IMG/VR virus record: IMGVR_UViG_3300045994_000163 | Span: 1-38,868 of that record | DNA from: a virus | Direction: 5' to 3' (one strand) | Length of the DNA stretch: 38,868 nt | In this document: positions 6,680-14,356 of the stretch, piece by piece | Layout of the letters: every line of letters begins with the position of its first letter | How positions within the stretch are numbered: position 1 is the first letter of the stretch | Translations under genes and position numbers: made by a program | The notes under the pieces: model-generated | Seen by the model: only the letters and a program-made list of their open reading frames with translations | Database searches by the model: none | What the model was told of the DNA's origin: nothing

Positions 6680-7820
6680 GTATTTAAGTTTATTTTCTGG
6701 TATAGAAGCTGCTACTGTTGCATGGGAACCTCTTGGTTGGGAATGTAAAGCAGTAGCAGAAATCTTACCATACCAATCTTCTGTAATTAAAAAACATTAT
6801 CCTAATCTTAAAAATTTAGGTGATGTTACAAAAATTAATGATAATGATATAAAAGCATTAGGTGAATTGGATGTAGTAATATTCGGAAGTCCTTGTCAAG
6901 ATTTATCAGTAGCTGGAAAACAACAAGGATTAAATACAATTAAAGATGATACTAATCATTCTTCTATTTTATTTTTTGAAGGTATGAGAGTATTTAGATT
7001 AGCACAAAAATATTGTGGTGCTAGATATCTAGTATGGGAAAACGTTCCTGGTGCGTTAAGTAGTAATAATGGAGAAGATTTTGGAAAAATTCTTAATACA
7101 ATGGTTGGGGTCGAATTCAATTCAAATCGACTTGTTTGGAGAAATGAGGGTGTCTGTTTCGGACGAGATTCAATGCTTGAATGGTCGGTGTTGGACGCTC
7201 AATGGTTCGGAATGGCGCAACGGCGCAGACGTTTGTTTGTTATCCTCGATACTAGAGACTGGACGAATAGAAAGCCGATATTACTTGAGTCCAAAAGCTT
7301 GCGTGGGGATTTTGCTCCGAGCAGAGAAACGCAAAAGATCATTACCCAAGAAATTGATGGCAGCATTGATAGCACAATCGACAGCGATTTAACTACATTT
7401 TGTTATGATATGCAAGCTATGGGTATATATGGAGATAAGAATGTTGCATCTACTTTAAAAGGTAGGGATTATAAAGATGCAACTGATCTTATAGTTGAGA
7501 AATCTTATACTTGTGCTATAGCATCTAATATTATTGGTAGGAATCCAGAAACTAGATCTGGAGGAAATAGTACTGGATATAATGAAGACGTTATGTATAC
7601 TTTAACTGGTGCAGATCATCATGCTGTTGTACATTCTGATCTAAAACATCATGTTAGAAGACTTACCCCAATAGAATGTGAAAGGTTACAGGGATTTCCT
7701 GATAATTGGACTTTAATTGATGATAAAACTACTTTTAGTAAGCGTATTAACGCATTAGGTAGGTCTATGGCTGTTCCTGTTATAAAATGGATAGGTATGC
7801 AAATTGAAAAAAATATCTGA
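6672..7820 (+). CDS. C5-cytosine DNA methyltransferase (Dcm type)
   Basis: The protein is 382 residues. It transfers a methyl group from SAM to C5 of cytosine in a specific DNA sequence. Motifs appear in canonical order: I (LFSGIEAA, 7-14), IV (GSPCQDLSVAGK, catalytic C75), VI (VWENVPGAL, 121-129), VIII (AQRRRRLFV, 182-190), a target-recognition region (about 191-320), IX (RRLTPIECERLQGFP) and X (LGRSMAVPVI). It resembles phage orphan methyltransferases that protect against host restriction. No partner restriction gene is visible. Residues about 145-240 come from a GC-richer patch with a different codon style (7105-7390), suggesting recombination. It overlaps both neighbours. Confidence 0.95.
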   Translation: MIKYLSLFSGIEAATVAWEPLGWECKAVAEILPYQSSVIKKHYPNLKNLGDVTKINDNDIKALGELDVVIFGSPCQDLSVAGKQQGLNTIKDDTNHSSILFFEGMRVFRLAQKYCGARYLVWENVPGALSSNNGEDFGKILNTMVGVEFNSNRLVWRNEGVCFGRDSMLEWSVLDAQWFGMAQRRRRLFVILDTRDWTNRKPILLESKSLRGDFAPSRETQKIITQEIDGSIDSTIDSDLTTFCYDMQAMGIYGDKNVASTLKGRDYKDATDLIVEKSYTCAIASNIIGRNPETRSGGNSTGYNEDVMYTLTGADHHAVVHSDLKHHVRRLTPIECERLQGFPDNWTLIDDKTTFSKRINALGRSMAVPVIKWIGMQIEKNI

Positions 7821-8427
7821 TTGGAAATTTGAAAATATTGCTACTGAATTTGATTCTCATGTAAGAGAACAACTTCCTTGGTATGATTTGGTGATAGATT
7901 CTATTGCATTTATAGTTAAAAATTATATACCAAAAAACGGTAAAATATATGATATTGGAGGTTCCACTGGAAATGTAAAAAAATTATTAATTGAAACAAT
8001 TTCTGATAGAAATTTGGATTATTATATTTTAGATAATGTTTCTGAAATGAATCCCGATATTTTGGGTGATGCTGTAGAATACGATTATCAACCATTTGAT
8101 TGTGCAATTTTAAATCTAACCTTAATGTTTATTCCCGTAAAACATAGAAGAGAATTATTATTATCATTGTATGATAAACTTAATGTTGGTGGTTGTATAA
8201 TAATTGTTGATAAATTTATACAAAACGAATCATACATATCAACGATCTTTAGACGTATGACTATTAACTGGAAATTTAATAATGGTGTGAGTTGTGATTC
8301 AATAGTAGAAAAAGAGTTATCTTTATCTGGGATTCAAATACCATTATATCATACAGATATAGAATATTATAGGGCGCAAAAGTTTTTTCAATTTGGAGAA
8401 TTTTCTGGTTATGTCATATCAAAATAA
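7804..8427 (+). CDS. Class I SAM-dependent methyltransferase (CmoA-like)
   Basis: A 207-residue protein starting at TTG 7804, inside the end of the DNA methyltransferase gene. No ATG fits, because the conserved WKFENIATEFDSHVREQLPW begins six residues later. Motif I is YDIGGSTGNV, with a later acidic YILDN, then FDCAILNLTLMFIP and LNVGGCIIIVDKF. The opening FDxHVREQLPWYD resembles CmoA-like enzymes found in T4-like phages. CmoA makes carboxy-SAM for tRNA wobble modification, but the phage protein's substrate is unknown. It could also be a generic small-molecule or tRNA methyltransferase. Confidence 0.85.
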   Translation: MKKISDWKFENIATEFDSHVREQLPWYDLVIDSIAFIVKNYIPKNGKIYDIGGSTGNVKKLLIETISDRNLDYYILDNVSEMNPDILGDAVEYDYQPFDCAILNLTLMFIPVKHRRELLLSLYDKLNVGGCIIIVDKFIQNESYISTIFRRMTINWKFNNGVSCDSIVEKELSLSGIQIPLYHTDIEYYRAQKFFQFGEFSGYVISK

Positions 8428-8608
8428 AATTATATATGAATATGGTGGAGAAATAAAATATTATCTTGATGGAGATAATTCTAGAACTTATATGTTAAGA
8501 GATCTAGAATTACTTCAAATCAAAATGCAGAATCAGTATAGAGTTGACAAAGATGATTTAATGTGGTATAATGAATTTCAACAAAAATGTGAGGTAATAA
8601 ATGGCTAA
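8411..8608 (+). CDS. Small hypothetical protein
   Basis: A 65-residue hydrophilic protein with a helical, charged middle (LRDLELLQIKMQNQYRVDKD). I recognise no family. I chose ATG 8411, which has GGAG at 8395-8398; a TTG at 8393 is possible. It overlaps the methyltransferase by 17 bp and the next gene by 8 bp. A perfect consensus promoter (8544-8572) lies within it. Confidence 0.6.
   Translation: MSYQNKIIYEYGGEIKYYLDGDNSRTYMLRDLELLQIKMQNQYRVDKDDLMWYNEFQQKCEVING
8544..8572 (+). promoter_or_regulatory. Perfect consensus sigma-70 promoter inside a gene
   Basis: TTGACA (8544-8549), a 17-bp spacer and TATAAT (8567-8572) are a full consensus match. Transcription would start around 8579, just before the gene at 8601 and then DNA polymerase 43A. 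It lies inside the coding region 8411-8608. Confidence 0.75.
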
Positions 8609-8960
8609 TATTAAAATGTTAAGACTCTCCACTGGAGAGAATGTATTGTGTGAAATTGTATCAGAACATCATGATGATGGAGTATTCTCTAATTCTTCTG
8701 ATTGTGTTTATTCTGATCATATTAAAGTTTCAAATGCGGTTGAATTAAGTATTGTCCCAAATCCACAAGATAGACAACAAATGTCTTATGGGTTTCTTCC
8801 ATTCCCACAATATGCAGCACCTAAATCTAAAGATTTGGTTACTATTCTAGTACGACATATTGTATTCTGTTTAGAACCAGATGTCCAATTTCTAGAACAA
8901 TATAATGCAATTTTCAATAAGATTCTTGTTCCAGAATCTAGAATTATTCTAGGAAAATGA
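8601..8960 (+). CDS. Conserved phage protein, possibly Sm-like fold
   Basis: A 119-residue protein. The start IKMLRLSTGENVLCEIVSE, the middle FLPFPQYAAPKSKDLVTILV and the end LEQYNAIFNKILVPESRIIL follow a pattern common in small T4-like phage proteins: KxxRLxTGExxxxE, a Pro-rich strand, then an EQYNxxF...P ending. An Sm-like beta fold has been suggested for such proteins, but no function is established that I know of. ATG 8601 has GAGG at 8591-8594. It is the first gene downstream of the promoter at 8544 and overlaps DNA polymerase by 4 bp (ATGA). Confidence 0.75.
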   Translation: MANIKMLRLSTGENVLCEIVSEHHDDGVFSNSSDCVYSDHIKVSNAVELSIVPNPQDRQQMSYGFLPFPQYAAPKSKDLVTILVRHIVFCLEPDVQFLEQYNAIFNKILVPESRIILGK

Positions 8961-10426
8961 GTAGCTTCTACACAAATGTCAGAACAATAGGAAATTTTAT
9001 ATGTTATCGTGGTGTTGAAAACGGATTACCAGTAAAATTTAAATGTGAATATAGTCCTAAAGTTTATATAAAATCTAATAAAAATTCTTTATTGAAAACT
9101 TTAGAAGGAGATAATGTAGTAGAGTTAAAATCTGGTGCTAGTATAAATGAAACCAAAGACCTTATTAAACAATATTCTGAAGTAGATAATTTTGAGATAT
9201 TAGGTGATATTGGGTTTGATACTCAATATATATCAGATAAATTCAAAGGTGTGGTAGATTTTGATGTAGATAAAATATCTATTCATATTGTTGATATTGA
9301 AACTTCGACAGAACTTGGTGGCTTCCCAAATGCTTTATTAGCAGAAGAAGAAATTCTGTTGATTTCTATGTTAGACCTAAAAACTCAATTAGTTACAGTA
9401 TTTACTGCTAGACCTTATGCAGGAGAACCTTTAGACAATGTTACTATTGTCTTATGTGAAAATGAGGTATCATTATTAAGACATTTTATCGATTATTGGA
9501 ATAGAGTCGCTGTAGATATTGTTTCTGGATGGAATACTAATACATTCGATATACCATTTATTATTAATAGAATTTCTAGAATAATGGGAGATAGTTGTGC
9601 TAAAGAATTGTCTCCCTGGGGTATGATAAAAAGTAGAACTTCTAAAGGAAATTATGGTAAAGAAGAAACTATTTATGAAATTTCTGGTGTATCTTGTATT
9701 GATATGTTAGATTTATATAAAAAATATACATATACTACTAGAGAGAGTTATACTTTAGATTTTATATCTCAAGAAGAACTTGGGGTTGGTAAATTGGATC
9801 ATTCAGAGTTTGCTAACTTTAAAGATTTTTACACGAATGGATTTTCTAAGTACCTAGAATATAATACAATCGATGTAAAGCGGGTTGCTCAATTAGAATC
9901 TAAGATGAAATTAATTGAATTATGTTTAACTATGGCGTATCTGGCTAAAATCAACTATAGTGAAGTATATTCTCAAATGAAGATGTGGGATGCTATTATT
10001 TATAATCACTTAAAGGATAATAATATAGTTATTCCAAAGAAATCTAATAGTTCTAAATCTGAACAATTTGAGGGGGCTTATGTAAAAGAACCTATTCCTG
10101 GGTTATATAAATGGGGTATTAGTGTTGATGCAAAATCTTTATATCCTAGTATTCTTCAGGGATGGAATATTTCTCCAGAAACTTTTATGGGAATGTCAAA
10201 TACTCCATTAACAGTTGACAAATTAATAAATCAAGAGTATAATAATTTATCTGATATATATTGTACTGCTGCTAGTGGTGCTATGTATTCTAAAGATAAA
10301 CAAGGATTATTACCCGATTTAGTAGATTTATATATGTCTAAACGAGTTATAGCAAAAAATCTAATGAAAGATAATGAGAGAGAATTAGAAGTTTTAAAGA
10401 AAGAATTAAAATGTAGAGGATTATGA
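8957..10426 (+). CDS. 43A: DNA polymerase N-terminal half (gp43A): exonuclease and motif A
   Basis: This 489-residue protein corresponds to the first part of family B DNA polymerase gp43. The 3'-5' exonuclease motifs are complete: Exo I VDIETST (D113, E115), Exo II NTNTFDIPF (D198), Exo III YNTIDVKRV (Y302, D306). Polymerase motif A is VDAKSLYPSI (D391). The frame then ends at TGA 10424-10426 after LKKELKCRGL, before motifs B and C, which are in the next gene in another frame. The split lies in the region linking palm and fingers. T4-like Aeromonas phages are known to have a polymerase split into 43A and 43B. The junction is a stop/start overlap, with no slippery heptamer that I can see. Confidence 0.93.
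   Translation: MSSFYTNVRTIGNFICYRGVENGLPVKFKCEYSPKVYIKSNKNSLLKTLEGDNVVELKSGASINETKDLIKQYSEVDNFEILGDIGFDTQYISDKFKGVVDFDVDKISIHIVDIETSTELGGFPNALLAEEEILLISMLDLKTQLVTVFTARPYAGEPLDNVTIVLCENEVSLLRHFIDYWNRVAVDIVSGWNTNTFDIPFIINRISRIMGDSCAKELSPWGMIKSRTSKGNYGKEETIYEISGVSCIDMLDLYKKYTYTTRESYTLDFISQEELGVGKLDHSEFANFKDFYTNGFSKYLEYNTIDVKRVAQLESKMKLIELCLTMAYLAKINYSEVYSQMKMWDAIIYNHLKDNNIVIPKKSNSSKSEQFEGAYVKEPIPGLYKWGISVDAKSLYPSILQGWNISPETFMGMSNTPLTVDKLINQEYNNLSDIYCTAASGAMYSKDKQGLLPDLVDLYMSKRVIAKNLMKDNERELEVLKKELKCRGL
10215..10243 (+). promoter_or_regulatory. Perfect consensus sigma-70 promoter inside gp43A
   Basis: TTGACA (10215-10220), a 17-bp spacer and TATAAT (10238-10243) sit within the gp43A coding region, about 180 bp upstream of the gp43B start. 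Both hexamers are full matches. It could give gp43B its own transcript, separate from gp43A. Confidence 0.65.
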
Positions 10427-10538
10427 TGTATAAAAATTATTCTGATAAAGAATTACTGGAATTAAAATATAAATTAGAGGGGAATATATCTAAATATAAT
10501 AATGCTCAAATGGCGGCAAAAATTGCTATGAATTCGCT
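10426..10538 (+). CDS. 43B: DNA polymerase C-terminal half (gp43B), exon 1
   Basis: This is the first exon of the second polymerase polypeptide; joined to 10798-11788 it gives 367 residues. ATG 10426 overlaps the gp43A stop (TTATGATG) and has a strong AGAGGA (10415-10420) at good spacing; ATG 10423 in the same frame is too close to it. The peptide reads MYKNYSDKELLELK, then NNAQMAAKIAMNSL, the helix leading into motif B. The frame is -1 relative to gp43A. It ends in CT, the first two bases of the Leu codon that the intron interrupts; reading on into the intron gives GAC TAA, a stop. gp43A plus gp43B is 856 residues, near T4 gp43 (898). Confidence 0.85.
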
Positions 10539-10797
10539 AGACTAATATGGTGCTTTTATTGGTAACAATAATCGAATAACTCTGTGAATTTGGTGGAACT
10601 CCAGACCGGACAATACCAAGCCAAGCCTAATATGGGAAGGTTTAACGACTATTCGTGGAAACGAAGTACACTCAAGTGAGTGGAAGCTCAGAGGTTCCTA
10701 TAATTTAGGAATATGATATAGTCTGATCTTTATGGGAACATAAAGCTGTCTATCTATAGACGGGATAGAATTCACGAATCTATCTGAACATAATATG
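10539..10797 (+). ncRNA. Group I intron in DNA polymerase motif B (no ORF)
   Basis: A 259-nt self-splicing-type intron. Removing it joins ...AAT TCG CT with A TAT GGA GCA, restoring NSLYGALGN. The 5' exon ends in T and the intron ends in G, as expected. The guide ATATGGTG (10545-10552) pairs GGTG with exon CGCT (P1, including the U-G at the site) and ATAT with the 3' exon ATAT (P10). P7 is GACTAT (10647-10652)/ATAGTC (10718-10723), P8 is TTCGT-GGAA-ACGAA (10652-10665), P9 is CTTTATG-GGAA-CATAAAG, followed by a GTCTA/TAGAC hairpin. It carries no endonuclease gene. Confidence 0.9.
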
Positions 10798-11788
10798 ATA
10801 TGGAGCACTCGGAAATGCACATTTTAGATATTTTAAATTAGAAAATGCTAGAGCAATTACCTTAACTGGTCAGTATATTATTAAATCTATGGATTATTGG
10901 ATTAATTTTGAATTAAATAATATGTTTAATAAAAATAAAGTTGAACAAAATCAATGGGTTACGTATCAAGATACTGACTCCTGCTATATTACATTAAATC
11001 CTGTAGTAGAGAGATTTTATAAAGAAAAAACTGATGATGAAATTGTAAATTTATTAGATACAATATGTAAAGAGAAATTAATGCCAATCATTAATAAACA
11101 TTGTGTAGCATTAGAAGATTATACTAATAATTTTAGAAAGACTATTATATTTGAACGAGAATCTATTTTTTCTTCAGGAATATTTTTAGCGAAGAAGCGT
11201 TATTTTATGAATGTTCTTGATAATGAGGGGGTTAGATATGCTACACCTAAACTAAAAGTTATGGGTTTAGAAGTTGTTAAATCATCTACTCCTGGAGTTA
11301 TTAGGAAAACTTTAAAGGCTGCATTGAGTATTATCTTAGATGAAGGTGAGGAGAAGATTCATGAATATATTGCAAAATGTCAATCTGAGTTTTCTAAATT
11401 TTCAATAGAAGAAATTTCATTTCCTAGAGGTGTTAATGGCTTAAGTAAATATAATGATTCGGTTACTATATATTCTAAAGGAACTCCAATCCATACTAAA
11501 GGTTCTTTATTATATAATAATAAACTGCGAGAACTTGGATTAGAAAACAAATATCCATTAATAGGTGAAGGAGACAAAATAAAATATACATATCTGAGAG
11601 AACCAAATCCAATAAAAAATACGGTAATATCATATCCTACAGAATTACCAGTAGAATTCGGTTTACATAAATACGTAGATTTTAATATGCAATTTGAAAA
11701 ATCGTTTTTAGCACCACTTAGAAATATTCTGGATGCTATAGGATGGAAAACCGAAAAATCAACATCAATCGAAGACTTTTTTAACTAA
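10798..11788 (+). CDS. 43B: DNA polymerase C-terminal half (gp43B), exon 2
   Basis: The second exon starts with the last base of the split Leu codon. It reads YGALGNAHFRYFKLENARAI (motif B continued) and YQDTDSCYI (motif C; both catalytic Asp, residues 96 and 98 of gp43B). The thumb region and a C-terminal KFGL-like tail follow, ending in SIEDFFN, which resembles the clamp-binding tail of T4 gp43. With motif A supplied by gp43A, the two chains must associate to form an active site. ATG 10889 could start translation internally, but that would lose motif B. The stop shares one base with the next gene's ATG. Confidence 0.9.
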
Positions 11789-12150
11789 TGGAAAATATAA
11801 TGACAAGCGAAACTGAATGTGTAAATGATTGTGACAAAATTGAAAATTTCTCTGTATTTAATAGCCCAACAGTAGCTATTACTTTGTTGAAACATGAATG
11901 TGTAGATAATGGTGTAATGTATAATGTTTGTCTTGATTATATTTTATCAGATGATCCATTACAAGTGATTTCTACTACTACAGATTTATATTCTAATTAC
12001 CCATTAGAACTTATCGTAGAAGCATCTGCACTTGGATCTATATATAATAATTTGTTGGATATTGTTAGAGTTATTGATCTAGAAACTGGCAAAGAAGTAT
12101 CTGATGAAGTCTATTCTCTTGATGAAGTTCTTGAAGATTGGGAACTTTAA
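11788..12150 (+). CDS. Hypothetical acidic phage protein
   Basis: A 120-residue acidic protein starting at the ATG that shares one base with the polymerase stop (TAATG). The sequence NSPTVAITLLKHECVDNGVM and a C-terminus rich in Asp and Glu suggest a small beta/alpha protein. I recognise no family. An alternative start lies at residue 5. Tight coupling to gp43B suggests it belongs to the replication unit. A hairpin follows the stop. Confidence 0.65.
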   Translation: MENIMTSETECVNDCDKIENFSVFNSPTVAITLLKHECVDNGVMYNVCLDYILSDDPLQVISTTTDLYSNYPLELIVEASALGSIYNNLLDIVRVIDLETGKEVSDEVYSLDEVLEDWEL

Positions 12151-12165
12151 TCTATATTTAATTAT

Positions 12166-12197
12166 GTCTAAGCTATATTATTTTGTATAGCTTAGAC
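12166..12197 (+). repeat. 12-bp stem-loop after the polymerase unit
   Basis: GTCTAAGCTATA (12166-12177) and TATAGCTTAGAC (12186-12197) form a perfect stem with an 8-nt loop. No U-run follows, so it is more likely a 3'-end stabiliser or processing site than a strong intrinsic terminator. Confidence 0.65.
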
Positions 12198-12208
12198 CAT
12201 ATAGTTTA

Positions 12209-12216
12209 TATAAATA
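12209..12216 (+). promoter_or_regulatory. T4-type late promoter ahead of the homing endonuclease
   Basis: TATAAATA is an exact late -10 match, 65 bp upstream of the endonuclease start. Transcription would begin near 12222, right at the hairpin 12221-12240. Confidence 0.65.
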
Positions 12217-12220
12217 TCTT

Positions 12221-12240
12221 AGTCAGAGTGGGATCTGACT
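12221..12240 (+). promoter_or_regulatory. 5'-terminal mRNA hairpin of the endonuclease transcript
   Basis: AGTCAGA (12221-12227) and TCTGACT (12234-12240) form a 7-bp stem with loop GTGGGA. Given the late promoter at 12209, this hairpin would lie at the extreme 5' end of the late transcript. It may stabilise the mRNA. Confidence 0.5.
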
Positions 12241-12281
12241 CTTAAATATGATAAACCTAAAAGAAATTAAAGGAGAACTAT

Positions 12282-13286
12282 ATGGTAACTACTCAACAGA
12301 TAGAAAATTTATTTTATTCTGAGACAGATAATAAATATAAATTAATGTTAAAAACTCATTGGGAAACTGGTATACATTATCTATGTATAACTAAACGAAA
12401 AAATTTTAGAAAATATACTGGATCTGGTGTTAGATGGAAGATTTTATTAAAATCCCATCCATCACCTGTATTCACTTGTTTGTTATTTTCATCTGATGAT
12501 ATAGATGAATTTAATGCTATATGTATAGAACATAATAATTTATTTAATATACCAAATAACCAAAATTTTGCTAATTTAGTCCCTGAATATGGGTATACTG
12601 GAAATCAAGGAAATCTTCCTATGTGGTGGGAGACTGCATCTGATATAGATAAAGATATAACTAGAAAAAAGATAACGACATCTAGAAAAGTAACTTGTTT
12701 AGAAAAGTATGGTAAATCTCATGTTATGGATATAGCTAGACTTGGATTACTCGATTATTATATAAAACATAATGTGAAATCTGCTATGCATATACCGGAA
12801 GTAGCAGAGAAATGTAAGCTTTCTAGAGAATCTACGATGATGGAAAAGTATGGGGTTATTAATAATATGCAAGTACCAGAGATATCAAATAGATGTAGAA
12901 TTTCTAGGGAAGCAACTATGATGGAAAAGTATGGGGTTGTACATTCTTTACAAATTCCTGGATTGGGTAAAAAAGTAAAAATTTCTAGAGAAGCTACGAT
13001 GATGGAAAAATATGGGGTTCCAAATGCATCATTAGTACCTGAAATTGCCGCTAAACGAGGTCTTAAAATATCAGAAACATTTAAGAATAAATCAAACGTA
13101 AAATGTGAATTTTGTGATCATGAATCGAAAAGTGTATTAAATCATCAAAATTATTGTAAATATAATCCAAATAAACTTATTAGACAAAAATATGAATGTC
13201 CAAATTGCGGAGGATTTTTTGATAAATTAAATCTAAACAGGTGGCATCTAGATAACTGTAAATCATTAACTAAAGGTATATTATGA
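12282..13286 (+). CDS. SegE-like GIY-YIG homing endonuclease with repeats and zinc fingers
   Basis: The protein is 334 residues. The N-terminal part (THWETGIHYLCITKRKNFRK, YTGSGVRWKILLKSH, then NQNFANLVPEYGYTGN) matches the SegE-type GIY-YIG nuclease pattern. The middle has four copies of a DNA-binding repeat: CLEKYGKSHVMDIARLG, then three with TMMEKYGV (at 210-217, 236-243 and 262-269 approximately), each followed by P-E or P-G and S-R-E. The C-terminus has two Cys/His clusters, CEFC...H..YC and CPNCGGFF...HLDNC, likely zinc fingers. Such proteins cut DNA at alleles lacking the gene. It starts behind AAGGAG under a late promoter and overlaps uvsX by 4 bp. Confidence 0.85.
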   Translation: MVTTQQIENLFYSETDNKYKLMLKTHWETGIHYLCITKRKNFRKYTGSGVRWKILLKSHPSPVFTCLLFSSDDIDEFNAICIEHNNLFNIPNNQNFANLVPEYGYTGNQGNLPMWWETASDIDKDITRKKITTSRKVTCLEKYGKSHVMDIARLGLLDYYIKHNVKSAMHIPEVAEKCKLSRESTMMEKYGVINNMQVPEISNRCRISREATMMEKYGVVHSLQIPGLGKKVKISREATMMEKYGVPNASLVPEIAAKRGLKISETFKNKSNVKCEFCDHESKSVLNHQNYCKYNPNKLIRQKYECPNCGGFFDKLNLNRWHLDNCKSLTKGIL

Positions 13287-14356
13287 AAAATCCACTATTA
13301 GATAGAATATTAAAAAATAGTCCAACAAAACATACATCAATTTTATCTAAATCTGTTATGTTTAAAGATAAAGATGTTATTCCTACAGATATACCTATTA
13401 TAAATATAGCATTTTCTGGAGATATTGATGGTGGTATTAGTTCTGGTTTAACTTTGTTAGCTGGTAGCAGCAAGACATTTAAATCGATGGCTTCTTTAAT
13501 TTGTGTTAGAGCATATTTAAACAAATATCCAGAAGCAGTTTGTATTTTATATGATTCTGAGGGTGGAATCACTCCAGAATATTTGACCGCATTAGGGGTA
13601 GATCCAGATAGAGTAGTTCATATACCAATTGAACATATTGAAATGTTAAAATTTGATTTAGTAAAACAATTGAATGAGATTACTAGAGAAGATAAAGTTA
13701 TTATTGTTATTGATTCAATCGGAAATACCGCGAGTCTTAAAGAATTAGAAGATGCTATAAATGAAAAATCTGTAGCAGAAATGCAAAGAGCAAAATCTAT
13801 TAAAAGTTTGTTTAGGATGGTTACACCTTCTTTTGTTGCTAAAGATGTTCCGTGTCTAGCAATATGTCATACATATTCTGAAATGTCATTGCATCCTCGT
13901 CAAATCATAAGCGGTGGAACTGGATTAATTTATTCAGCAAATCAAGCATTTATAATTAGTAAAGCACAAGAAAAAGATGGTACTGAATTAGTTGGTTATA
14001 ATTTTACAATTAATATCGAAAAATCTAGGTTTGTTCGGGAAAAATCTAAATTAACATTTACTGTCACGTATGAGAATGGTATTCAAAAATATTCTGGTTT
14101 AATGGATATTGCCTTGGGATTGGGGTTTTGTGCTAAACCAAAAAATGGTTGGTATGCTAAAGTAAATTCTGACACTGGTGAAATTATAGAAAAGAATTAT
14201 AGATTTAAAGATACTTTAAATGATGATTTTTGGGGTAGTATATTATCTGATGAAAAATTTAAATTAGCGGTTAAATCAAAATTTCAACTAGGTATGAATT
14301 CTATGATTTCTGATGAAGAAATAGAATCTCCGTTTCCTGAAGAAGACGAAGATTAA
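13283..14356 (+). CDS. uvsX: UvsX, RecA-like recombinase
   Basis: The protein is 357 residues (T4 UvsX is 391). It forms presynaptic filaments on ssDNA and drives strand exchange for recombination-dependent replication. The Walker A-like loop is GSSKTFKS (61-68), close to the GPSKSFKS of T4, and Walker B is VIIVIDSIGN (139-148). The stretch following it (KELEDAINEKSVAEMQRAKS) and ISGGTGLIYSANQAFII also match UvsX. The acidic tail (PFPEEDED) is typical. It starts inside the end of the endonuclease gene (ATGA) and is closed by a strong terminator. Confidence 0.95.
   Translation: MKNPLLDRILKNSPTKHTSILSKSVMFKDKDVIPTDIPIINIAFSGDIDGGISSGLTLLAGSSKTFKSMASLICVRAYLNKYPEAVCILYDSEGGITPEYLTALGVDPDRVVHIPIEHIEMLKFDLVKQLNEITREDKVIIVIDSIGNTASLKELEDAINEKSVAEMQRAKSIKSLFRMVTPSFVAKDVPCLAICHTYSEMSLHPRQIISGGTGLIYSANQAFIISKAQEKDGTELVGYNFTINIEKSRFVREKSKLTFTVTYENGIQKYSGLMDIALGLGFCAKPKNGWYAKVNSDTGEIIEKNYRFKDTLNDDFWGSILSDEKFKLAVKSKFQLGMNSMISDEEIESPFPEEDED

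Noticed and set aside
10390-10430. Programmed -1 frameshift joining gp43A and gp43B
   Set aside because: The frames differ by -1, but I found no X-XXY-YYZ heptamer or downstream pseudoknot near the junction, and a strong Shine-Dalgarno plus overlapping ATG explain translation better. Not fully excluded.
10889-11788. DNA polymerase C-terminal fragment as an independent gene starting at ATG 10889
   Set aside because: It has no ribosome binding site and would lack motif B, while the splice junction upstream restores the conserved motif exactly.
12780-13040. CRISPR-like array, because of the repeated ATGATGGAAAAGTATGGGGTT units
   Set aside because: The repeats are in frame, code for the TMMEKYGV protein repeat, vary between copies and are separated by coding sequence; they are a protein repeat.
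13270-13572. Antisense open frame opposite the uvsX start
   Set aside because: It is the reverse-strand shadow of a highly conserved gene, with no ribosome site or recognisable product. All other minus-strand frames in the window were rejected on the same grounds.
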